From: CAYUHK01 sp964475165
GTDB lineage: Bacteria; Verrucomicrobiota; Kiritimatiellia; JAAZAB01
DNA: 64,000 nucleotides
Direction of reading: 5' to 3'
NCBI GenBank assembly: GCA_964475165.1
Contig: CAYYVN010000004.1
Location: forward strand, 1-64,000
Shown: piece by piece, positions 57,714 to 64,000 of the stretch
Numbering within the stretch: the stretch's first letter is position 1
Layout of the letters: every line of letters starts with the position of its first letter
The notes under the pieces: model-generated
What the model was told of the DNA's origin: nothing
Databases searched by the model: none
The model's input: only the letters and a program-made list of their open reading frames with translations
Translations under genes and position numbers: made by a program

Positions 57714-58469
57714 ATGCGTTGTAAGATGGTTTTCCTTGGCGGAAGCTTGGTATTGGGCATGGTGCTTGCCTTAGCGGCTGCGGCTGAGAGCACCTTCCGC
57801 CCGCCGCATATTTTTCCGGCGTCCGGTCAGGCTTGGCGCGCGGAGGGGCTGCCAGGAGTTACGCCCCTGTTGGGCTCGCCTCTCATGGCCGGGATTCAGC
57901 CCCTTCGCGGCTGGCCATCTCTCTCTGGACCGTATGCGGGGCAGCGCTGGCAGCGCTGCGCTTTTGATCTCGCGGCGGCGGGGCAGGGGGATGCTCAGCC
58001 GGGTCTGATCCTCAGCTTAAAGAAAGTGTTTGAAAGCGAAGGTATCCCTCCCCGATGGGTTTGGATGGCCGAGGTGGAGTCCGCGCTCAATCCTCAGGCC
58101 CGCAGCCCGGTGGGCGCTGTGGGGCTCTTTCAATTGATGCCCGCTACCGCTCAGCGTTTCGGGTTGCGCATCTCCCCGCTGGATGATCGGACACAGCCGC
58201 ACAAAAACTCGCGCGCCGCCGCCCAGTATTTGAAAATCCTTTATCGGCAATTTGAGAGCTGGCCCCTGGCCTTGGCAGCCTACAATGCAGGCGAAGGACG
58301 CGTGCGCCGCGCCATGCAGCAGCATGGTTCCGTATCCTTTCATGAACTGGCGCAACATCTGCCTCGCGAAACCCAGCTCTATGTGCCTAAGGTGATGAGC
58401 ACCGTTGCTTTGCGGGAGGATCAGGCCCAAGGATTGCCAGCCGCATGTTGCCTGTCGGCACCCTTTTGA
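57714..58469 (+). CDS. Lytic transglycosylase (SLT family) with signal peptide
   Basis: A 251-residue exported murein hydrolase. The signal peptide is VFLGGSLVLGMVLALAAAAES. After a Pro/Gly-rich linker comes the SLT domain: WVWMAEVESALNPQARSPVGAVGLFQLMPATAQRFG holds the catalytic Glu (E-S) and the G-L-F-Q-L-M-P block, and AAYNAGEGRVRRAMQ the third motif. It cleaves the muramyl-N-acetylglucosamine bond to form anhydro products, as in MltD or Slt. Start: ATG 57714 after AGAGG. The C-terminus lacks LysM units. Confidence 0.9.
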   Translation: MRCKMVFLGGSLVLGMVLALAAAAESTFRPPHIFPASGQAWRAEGLPGVTPLLGSPLMAGIQPLRGWPSLSGPYAGQRWQRCAFDLAAAGQGDAQPGLILSLKKVFESEGIPPRWVWMAEVESALNPQARSPVGAVGLFQLMPATAQRFGLRISPLDDRTQPHKNSRAAAQYLKILYRQFESWPLALAAYNAGEGRVRRAMQQHGSVSFHELAQHLPRETQLYVPKVMSTVALREDQAQGLPAACCLSAPF

Positions 58470-58527
58470 CCTACTAAACAGGGATTGGAACAGTTATATT
58501 ACTCCGAGATCCGTCGCCGATCGCGCT

Positions 58528-60360
58528 ATGAAAAAAGAGCTTACTAATTCAGTTCCGCTGCCAGGGGCGAGCCCTGCCAGCGTGGGTTTGGTTAAGACCC
58601 AGATCGTCCAGATCGAGCTACCGCCAGAAGGGTTGCTTTTGGAACAGGGCGCCCATTTGCCGGAATTGCAGGTGGCCTATGAAGCCTATGGCGAGCTGGC
58701 GCCGGCCCGCGATAATGTGGTCTATATTTGCCATGCTTTAACGGGCGATGCCCATGTGGCCGGGGTACATCAGGCCCAGGATACCAAGCCCGGCTGGTGG
58801 GATGCGATGGTGGGCCCCGGCAAGGGTATAGATACCAATCGCTTTCATGTCATCTGCGCCAATATTCTTGGCGGCTGCATGGGCACCACAGGGCCATCCT
58901 CGCTCAATCCGCGGACCGGCCAGCCTTATGGGTCGGCCTTTCCCTCGATCACCACCGCCGATATAGTTCAAGTGCAATATCTCCTGCTGAAGCAACTGGG
59001 GATCGATCGCCTGGCGGCAGTGGTGGGCGGTTCTTTTGGTGGCATGCAGGTGCTGGAGTGGGCCCGCCGCCATCCGGAGATGGTCTCGAAATGTATTTGC
59101 ATCGCCTCGGGCATGAGCCTTTCGGCTCAGGCGCTGGCCTTTGATATCGTGGGCCGCAATGCCATCCTGGCCGATCCGGCTTGGGCCGGCGGCGATTATT
59201 ATGGGAACCCGGACCGGCCGGCTCAGGGGCTGGCGCAGGCGCGCATGATCGGGCATATCACTTATCTATCTTCGGAAAATATGAAACGGAAGTTCGGGCG
59301 GGAAAAGAAAGCCTCTTCCGAACCGCGTCGTCGTTTTGCAACGCGTTTTCAAGTGGAGAGCTATCTGGATCATCAGGGCCATAAGTTCGTTCATCGTTTC
59401 GATGCCAATTCTTACCTGCATATTACCGAGGCCATGGATGCTTTTGATCTGACGGAAGGCGGCGCGGATCCGGCCGCGGCTTTCCGGAATGTGGATGCAC
59501 AGGCCAGGTTTCTGGTGGTGGCGCTCAGCTCGGATTGGTTGTTTCCTCCGGAGCAATCGCTGGAAGTGGCTCGGGCGCTCGTGCGCGCCGATAAGCGGGT
59601 GACTTACTGCTTGCTGAAATCACCCTATGGCCATGATGCTTTCTTGGTGGAAGTGGAGCATTTAGCCGAGGTGATGCGTGCTTTTTTGGAGGCGCCCCAT
59701 CAACAAGCCTCACCCGTATCGGTCCCGGCCAGATCCACTCGTCGCCGTCGCCCGCGGCCGCGCCGCGCGGATGAATATCAGTTGATCGAGAGTATGCTTC
59801 AGCCGGGAGCGCGGGTGCTGGATTTGGGCTGTGGAGATGGCACCCTGCTTGCGCGCTTGATTGCCAACCGCCAGATTATGGGGCTGGGCATGGATATAGA
59901 TTTGCATAATGTGATCCAAGTCATTGGCAAAGGCCTGGATGTGTTTCAGTGCGATTTGGATGCCGGGCTGGGTACCATCCCGGATGCTTCCTACGATTAT
60001 GCCATTCTCAGTCAGACGCTGCAGGTTATCCGTAAACCGCGCTTGGTGTTGAGCGAAATGTTGCGCGTAGCCCGTGAGGGCCTGGTCAGCTTTCCCAATT
60101 TTGGTCACTGGCGCCATCGCTTGCGACTGGGTCTGGCCGGCCGCATGCCGATTTCGAACTCGCTGCCCTTCGATTGGTATGATACACCCAATATACATCT
60201 GACAACTCTCAAGGATTTCAGGGAATTATGCCGTAAAGATGGGATGCGCATCGTGGAAATGGTTGCCATGCCGGCCAGCCGGCTGGATGCCGCCTTGCTG
60301 GGTTGTAAGATGCGCAACTTGGCCGCTGACCGTATCCTGATTAAAATCACTAAAGCATGA
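58528..60360 (+). CDS. metXW: Fused homoserine O-acyltransferase (MetX) and MetW methyltransferase-fold protein
   Basis: A 610-residue fusion. Residues 25-390 are MetX, an alpha/beta hydrolase that acylates homoserine with acetyl-CoA or succinyl-CoA: nucleophile Ser169 in VVGGSFGGMQVLEWARRHPEMV, Asp336 in SSDWLFPPEQS and His369 in SPYGHDAF. A basic Arg/Pro linker of about 14 residues (399-413) leads to MetW, 414-610, with the SAM-type loop LDLGCGDG at 431-438 and the MetW mark FPNFGHWRHR. MetX and MetW are usually adjacent genes; here they form one frame. The ATG at 58528 is preferred over an earlier in-frame start. MetW's exact role is unproven; cysE follows, so the unit serves sulfur amino acid supply. 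Confidence 0.92.
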   Translation: MKKELTNSVPLPGASPASVGLVKTQIVQIELPPEGLLLEQGAHLPELQVAYEAYGELAPARDNVVYICHALTGDAHVAGVHQAQDTKPGWWDAMVGPGKGIDTNRFHVICANILGGCMGTTGPSSLNPRTGQPYGSAFPSITTADIVQVQYLLLKQLGIDRLAAVVGGSFGGMQVLEWARRHPEMVSKCICIASGMSLSAQALAFDIVGRNAILADPAWAGGDYYGNPDRPAQGLAQARMIGHITYLSSENMKRKFGREKKASSEPRRRFATRFQVESYLDHQGHKFVHRFDANSYLHITEAMDAFDLTEGGADPAAAFRNVDAQARFLVVALSSDWLFPPEQSLEVARALVRADKRVTYCLLKSPYGHDAFLVEVEHLAEVMRAFLEAPHQQASPVSVPARSTRRRRPRPRRADEYQLIESMLQPGARVLDLGCGDGTLLARLIANRQIMGLGMDIDLHNVIQVIGKGLDVFQCDLDAGLGTIPDASYDYAILSQTLQVIRKPRLVLSEMLRVAREGLVSFPNFGHWRHRLRLGLAGRMPISNSLPFDWYDTPNIHLTTLKDFRELCRKDGMRIVEMVAMPASRLDAALLGCKMRNLAADRILIKITKA

Positions 60361-60417
60361 TAACCAAGGCGTGCCTGGCGTAGGGCGCAAAACAGTTTGT
60401 GGATGAAGGAGATCAGT

Positions 60418-61338
60418 ATGCAACTTCAGGAATGGCTGGCTAATGCTCTGCCGGATATTGCGGTCCGTTTAACGCAGAGCATCCAATCTCCGCCAGCCTT
60501 AAATGTCGCCAAGAGTTATCAGCTGGCCAGCCGTGAAGCCGTCCATACCACCGTGGATGAACTCGTGGCTATCTTATTCCCCGTCTGCCATGCTGAACAG
60601 GATCCGGCCTTAGCCAGTGCAGAGCTCGCTCTGCCGGCTCGTCTGCAAAGACTGAGCATCACCCTGGCCGAGCAGCTGGAAAGCGCCTTCCGTTATCAGT
60701 GTGAGCTGGAAGAATGCTTGGATTGCACCACCTGCCAAGAAGAAGCGCAGCGGGCTGTAATCTTTCTGATGGAATCTTTGCCAGATATCCATCGTCTCCT
60801 GCGACGGGATATTCAGGCCGCCTATGAGGGCGATCCGGCGGCGCGTTCCATCATGGAAATAGTGATGAGCTACCCTTATCTGCAAGCCATTGCTATTCAT
60901 CGCATCGCTCACCAGCTATATTTGCGGGATGTACCCTTGATTCCGCGGGTGATGTCGGAATTGGCGCATTCGCGCACCGGTATTGATATCCATCCCGGCG
61001 CCAAAATAGGAGGCGGGTTCTTCATCGATCACGGCACCGGCGTGGTGATAGGCGAAACCTGTATCATCGGCGAGAATGTTAAGATTTATCAAGGCGTGAC
61101 CTTGGGCGCGCTCAGTTTCCCGAAAGATGCCCAAGGCAAACTGGCCAAGGGTCTCAAGCGCCATCCGGAAGTGCGCGATAATGTCACCATTTATGCCGGA
61201 GCCACTATTCTGGGGGGCGAGACAGTTGTCGGAGAGGGCGCTGTCATAGGTGGTAATGTCTGGTTGACGCATTCCGTGCCGGCCCAAGCCAAGGTTTATA
61301 ATCAACCGCCTCAGCCACGTATCAGGGTTTCCCCATAA
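60418..61338 (+). CDS. cysE: Serine O-acetyltransferase
   Basis: Makes O-acetylserine from serine and acetyl-CoA for cysteine. The 306-residue protein has an N-terminal helical SATase domain (SVAKS-like ALNVAKSYQLASREAV; RDIQAAYEGDPAARSIMEIVMSYPYLQAIAIHRIAHQLY) and a left-handed beta-helix of hexapeptide repeats (IDIHPGAKIGGGFFIDHGTGVVIGETCIIGENVKIYQGVTLGA), which includes the catalytic His and Asp. It ends in VYNQPPQPRIR. An N-terminal part of about 130 residues with a C-x-x-C-x-x-C-like cluster (ECLDCTTC) resembles the longer SATase form. A clear AAGGAG precedes ATG 60418. It follows metXW. Confidence 0.94.
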   Translation: MQLQEWLANALPDIAVRLTQSIQSPPALNVAKSYQLASREAVHTTVDELVAILFPVCHAEQDPALASAELALPARLQRLSITLAEQLESAFRYQCELEECLDCTTCQEEAQRAVIFLMESLPDIHRLLRRDIQAAYEGDPAARSIMEIVMSYPYLQAIAIHRIAHQLYLRDVPLIPRVMSELAHSRTGIDIHPGAKIGGGFFIDHGTGVVIGETCIIGENVKIYQGVTLGALSFPKDAQGKLAKGLKRHPEVRDNVTIYAGATILGGETVVGEGAVIGGNVWLTHSVPAQAKVYNQPPQPRIRVSP

Positions 61339-61662
61339 ACTAGAGGCTGATCATCGTCAATTTCTGGCTGCTGGCACTCAACAGCCCAAGCTTATCCCGC
61401 CCGTATGCTTCTGTTAGCTGATCGCATTTCGCCTGGCTATCCAATAATCTGCCTCGTGGCCTCAAGAGCAGCGGCTCGCACTGGAGCCAGGGGGCCTCAC
61501 GCTCGGCTGGCTCCGCTGAGCTGCGGCCAGCTTACAGACGCAGCTCTGTTGACCGATCAGCCTGGGTTTGTTAGCATCATCCGTTTTCGGGCAAGCTAGA
61601 GCACGGAGGGTCTCTCCGGCACGCGCCAGCGGGCCGCGGAGTATAAGCAGGAGGGAAGCAAG
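61339..61662. other. 324-base gap with a promoter before the GH172 gene
   Basis: No supported gene. A good promoter pair lies at 61549-61577, 86 bases before the ATG of the next gene; the rest shows nothing recognisable. Confidence 0.5.
61549..61577 (+). promoter_or_regulatory. Sigma-70-like promoter for the GH172 gene
   Basis: TTGACC (61549-61554), 17 bases, TAGCAT (61572-61577). Transcription would begin near 61584, giving a leader of about 80 bases. Confidence 0.5.
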
Positions 61663-62793
61663 ATGCAGGCTGGTCGCGGACCGCTTTCGGGTATCTCTCG
61701 GATCAGAAAAAATGTGCGTACCAAGCGCGCTTCCAGTTGGGATCGCACTGGTGGCAATAAGGATTACGCCACGGTCCCGGCGGGCGCAACCCTCGTCTTG
61801 GCCGACCTGCAAGGGCCGGCTTGCATTACGCATATTTGGCTCACGCTCTCGGCCGCTCAAGACCCGGGGCACCTGAGGAATGTTGTCTTAAAAATGTTCT
61901 GGGATGATGAATCAGACCCCAGCGTGCTCAGCCCTGTAGGTGATTTTTTCGGTTGCTGTCATGGAGTCTACCGTAATTTTGTCTCCCTGCCGCTGGCAGC
62001 TGCTCCGCAGGATGGTCGGTCGTTGAACTCTTATTTTCCGATGCCCTTCGCCAAGCGTGGCCGCGTCGAGATCCTCAATGAGAGCCCAACGGATATCGGT
62101 ATCTACTATTATATTGATTATGAAATTCACGCCGCCTGGGATGTGGAACAGGGCTATTTTCATGCGCACTGGCAGCGCGAAAATTTGACGGAAGGGGATG
62201 GCAGCCTGGAGGGCGTCAACCTGGATGGCCAAGGTAATTATCTTATTTTGGATGCGCAGGGGCAGGGGCATTATGTGGGATGCATGCTGGGCGTAGATAG
62301 CCGTTCGCCCTTCTGGTATGGCGAGGGCGATGACATGATCTTCATCGATGGCGAGCCCTTTCCGCCCTCCCTGCATGGCACGGGGACCGAAGATTATTTC
62401 TGCACGGCCTGGTGCCCACGCGAGGAATATAACGCACCTTATTTCGGGGCGATTATGGTGAGCAATACGGAGGCAGGCCGGCAGCCCTGGGAGAAGAGTG
62501 CTTGGGGCACCAATAGTTGGTTGGGCAAGTATTCCATGTATCGTTTCCATATTGAGGATCCGATTGTCTTCCATAAATCCATTCGCGTTTCGATCGAACA
62601 TGGTCATGCCAATGGTTTGGCCAATGATTATACCTCGGTGGCTTATTGGTATCAAAGCGAGCCGCACCGGGCCTTCGCGGCCCTGCCGGTGCCGGCTGAG
62701 CGTCAGCCTTTGCGTTGCGTTAGTTTTAATCAGATCCATGAATGGAAGAAAGCTTACGATCAGCTTCAGCAGAAAAAGCAGGAACGCTCATAA
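61663..62793 (+). CDS. GH172-family (DUF2961) glycoside hydrolase-like protein
   Basis: A 376-residue protein. RASSWDRTGGNKDYATVPAGATLVLADLQGPACITHIWLTL is the DUF2961 opening, and DDMIFIDGEPFPPSLHGTGTEDYFCTAWCP carries the family's most conserved G-T-G-T-E-D-Y-F block, likely including a catalytic Glu. NEYNAPYFG-like and YRFHIEDPIVFHKSIRVSIEHGHAN follow. DUF2961 was assigned to GH172, which includes fructofuranose- and arabinofuranose-active enzymes. There is no signal peptide, so it acts inside the cell. GGAGGGAAG precedes the ATG. It stands alone before gap; the sugar it handles is unknown. Confidence 0.85.
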   Translation: MQAGRGPLSGISRIRKNVRTKRASSWDRTGGNKDYATVPAGATLVLADLQGPACITHIWLTLSAAQDPGHLRNVVLKMFWDDESDPSVLSPVGDFFGCCHGVYRNFVSLPLAAAPQDGRSLNSYFPMPFAKRGRVEILNESPTDIGIYYYIDYEIHAAWDVEQGYFHAHWQRENLTEGDGSLEGVNLDGQGNYLILDAQGQGHYVGCMLGVDSRSPFWYGEGDDMIFIDGEPFPPSLHGTGTEDYFCTAWCPREEYNAPYFGAIMVSNTEAGRQPWEKSAWGTNSWLGKYSMYRFHIEDPIVFHKSIRVSIEHGHANGLANDYTSVAYWYQSEPHRAFAALPVPAERQPLRCVSFNQIHEWKKAYDQLQQKKQERS

Positions 62794-62898
62794 GTAGCCG
62801 GGGTCGCTTGATCATGGTGCGCCGCTGCGGCCGTTGACCAGCAGGCTGGCCCCGGCCTGTCGCTGGCGCCAGTTTCCATTAAAAAAAGCAAAGCGAGA

Positions 62899-62926
62899 TT
62901 GACGCCGCCCAGGCATATGCTATAGT
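62899..62926 (+). promoter_or_regulatory. Strong sigma-70-like promoter for gap
   Basis: TTGACG (62899-62904), 16 bases, TATAGT (62921-62926). The predicted leader is about 93 bases and includes a perfect 16-base palindrome. Confidence 0.65.
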
Positions 62927-62945
62927 GAGGCTTCTTTTTTCTTAA

Positions 62946-62961
62946 TGCCCCTGCAGGGGCA
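62946..62961. repeat. Perfect palindrome in the gap leader
   Basis: TGCCCCTGCAGGGGCA reads the same on both strands. It begins about 13 bases after the likely transcription start, following a T-rich stretch, and may be an operator for a sugar regulator or an RNA-stabilising stem. Confidence 0.6.
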
Positions 62962-63024
62962 GGCTACGCATCAAGGATGAATGAGGAAAGTTGTATTATA
63001 ATTAACCAACGAGGAGTAACTGAA

Positions 63025-64000
63025 ATGGCAACACGTATCGGCATTAACGGGTTCGGACGCATTGGACGCTTGGTTTATCGGGCGGCCTATGAAATGAAGA
63101 TGCTCGATCGTTTGGAGATCGTAGCCGTCAATGATTTAACCGACACCAAAACGCTGGCTCACCTGCTTAAATATGATTCAACGTTCGGGCGTTTCCCGGG
63201 GCGCGTGGAACATGATGAGCAGCACATCATCGTTGACGGTCAGAAAATTCGCGTGCTCTCGATCAAGGAAGGTCCCGGCAAACTGCCCTGGAAGGATTTG
63301 GGCGTGCAAGTGGTTTTGGAGAGCACCGGCAAGTTCACCGATTGCACCGCGAACAGCAAGGAAGCTGATCGGCCCAGTCTGCACATTACTGCTTCCGGTG
63401 CTCAAAAGGTGCTGATCAGCGCACCGGCCAAGGGCAACGATGTGACTCTGGTTATGGGCGTTAATGATCAAGTCTATGACCCTCAGAAGCACCATGTGAT
63501 TTCCAATGCTTCCTGCACAACCAATTGCCTGGCGCCCATGGTCAAGGTTTTGAACGACGCTTTTGGTATTGAAAAAGGGTTGATGACCACCATTCATTCC
63601 TACACCAATGACCAGCGTATTTTGGACTTCCCCCACCGGGATTTGCGCCGGGCGCGTTCGGCGGCGGTTTCCATCATCCCCACCACCACCGGTGCGGCTA
63701 AGGCCATCGCGGAGGTCATTCCGGAGCTGAAAGGTAAACTGCATGGCTATGCTTTGCGTGTGCCCACTCCCAATGGCTCGGTGACCGATCTCAGCGTCAT
63801 CCTCAAAAAAGCCGTCACCGTGGAGCAGATCAATGCGGCTTTCCAGCAGGCCGCTTCCGGTCCGCTCAAAGGGATCTTGGCCTATTGCACGGATGATATC
63901 GTTTTGGCTGATATCGTTGGCGATGGCCACAGCTGTATTTTCGACAGTAAACTCACCATGGTCCTTGGCGATAACTTGGTTAAAACCGTCGGTTGGTATG
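63025..64000 (+). CDS. gap: Glyceraldehyde-3-phosphate dehydrogenase, 3' end cut by window edge
   Basis: Oxidises glyceraldehyde 3-phosphate with NAD and phosphate in glycolysis. The frame runs from ATG 63025 to the window edge, giving 325 codons of about 335. RIGINGFGRIGRL is the NAD loop, SNASCTTNCLAP holds the catalytic cysteine, and LHGYALRVPTPNGSVTDLSV and IVGDGHSCIFDS are the usual type I class marks. GAGGAG precedes the start by eight bases. Only the last few residues are missing. Confidence 0.97.
   Translation, partial: MATRIGINGFGRIGRLVYRAAYEMKMLDRLEIVAVNDLTDTKTLAHLLKYDSTFGRFPGRVEHDEQHIIVDGQKIRVLSIKEGPGKLPWKDLGVQVVLESTGKFTDCTANSKEADRPSLHITASGAQKVLISAPAKGNDVTLVMGVNDQVYDPQKHHVISNASCTTNCLAPMVKVLNDAFGIEKGLMTTIHSYTNDQRILDFPHRDLRRARSAAVSIIPTTTGAAKAIAEVIPELKGKLHGYALRVPTPNGSVTDLSVILKKAVTVEQINAAFQQAASGPLKGILAYCTDDIVLADIVGDGHSCIFDSKLTMVLGDNLVKTVGWY

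Noticed and set aside
1..64000. CRISPR arrays, insertion sequences and prophage genes
   Set aside because: No spaced direct repeats, transposase or phage structural genes could be found anywhere in the window.

Overview
The window carries about 52 protein genes, one cut by each edge, and two tRNA genes, on roughly 57% GC DNA with short gaps and many 1-4 base gene overlaps. No insertion sequence, integrase, phage gene or CRISPR array was found. The best guess for the host is a member of the Planctomycetes-Verrucomicrobia-Chlamydiae group, most likely Kiritimatiellota. This rests on the large secreted beta-helix protein with a typical 'choice-of-anchor Q' start and FG-GAP tail, a PurF homologue that begins Met-Gly-Gly, a GH172 (DUF2961) protein, and a gram-negative style envelope polysaccharide export pair. 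That placement is inference from gene families recalled from memory, not from a marker gene search.

Layout. 1-965: end of methylthioadenosine phosphorylase and a small zinc-ribbon protein. 998-5561 (minus): an operon for surface polysaccharide (sugar-modifying oxidoreductase, galE, ABC-2 permease, ABC ATPase with a Wzt-like tail) ending in a nitroreductase. 5741-7528 (minus): GTP-dependent PEP carboxykinase, then tRNA-Arg(ACG). 8097-12525: nadA-uvrB-MATE exporter, each overlapping the next. 12535-17398: a PurF homologue without the N-terminal catalytic cysteine, tatD, tcdA, apt and a double-domain heptose-phosphate adenylyltransferase homologue. 17626-22734: tRNA-Gly(TCC), a DUF1846 protein, the slipin-NfeD pair, and two small membrane proteins. 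22792-36713: argS-rsmB; trpS-scpA-scpB-pheA-hisC-FAD oxidoreductase; smc and a NYN-domain protein on the other strand, so all three Smc-ScpAB condensin subunits lie within 9 kb. 36932-40370 (minus): three glycosyltransferases. 40444-46472: a maltose-type ABC sugar importer of unusual build. 46693-53538: a TrpR-like regulator, a LarA-like protein, a B12-binding radical SAM protein, a sugar kinase, and a corrinoid protein with its pterin-binding methyltransferase. 53653-58469: a large secreted protein and a lytic transglycosylase. 58528-61338: a fused metX-metW gene and cysE, both for sulfur amino acids. 61663-64000: an intracellular GH172 protein and the start of gap.

The most unusual locus is the importer at 40444-46472. 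Its substrate-binding protein is fused to the first permease in one 915-residue chain. The second permease carries about 390 extra residues between its first and second membrane segments, built from at least four copies of a roughly 73-residue repeat with a Tyr-Leu...Lys-Tyr...Leu-Asn...Thr-x-Tyr...Trp-x-Glu-Val pattern. No free binding protein gene is present, and the ATPase is ordinary. Together these suggest an importer whose capture and docking parts are built into the membrane subunits.

Links between genes: mtnP releases adenine that apt can salvage; metXW, cysE and mtnP all touch sulfur amino acid metabolism; pheA beside a HisC-family aminotransferase could complete phenylalanine synthesis; galE, the Wzm/Wzt pair, the heptose gene and the glycosyltransferases point to a complex cell surface; the importer, sugar kinase and GH172 protein point to growth on carbohydrates. 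Starts were chosen by ribosome binding sites, overlaps and family length; all functions are homology judgements made by eye.
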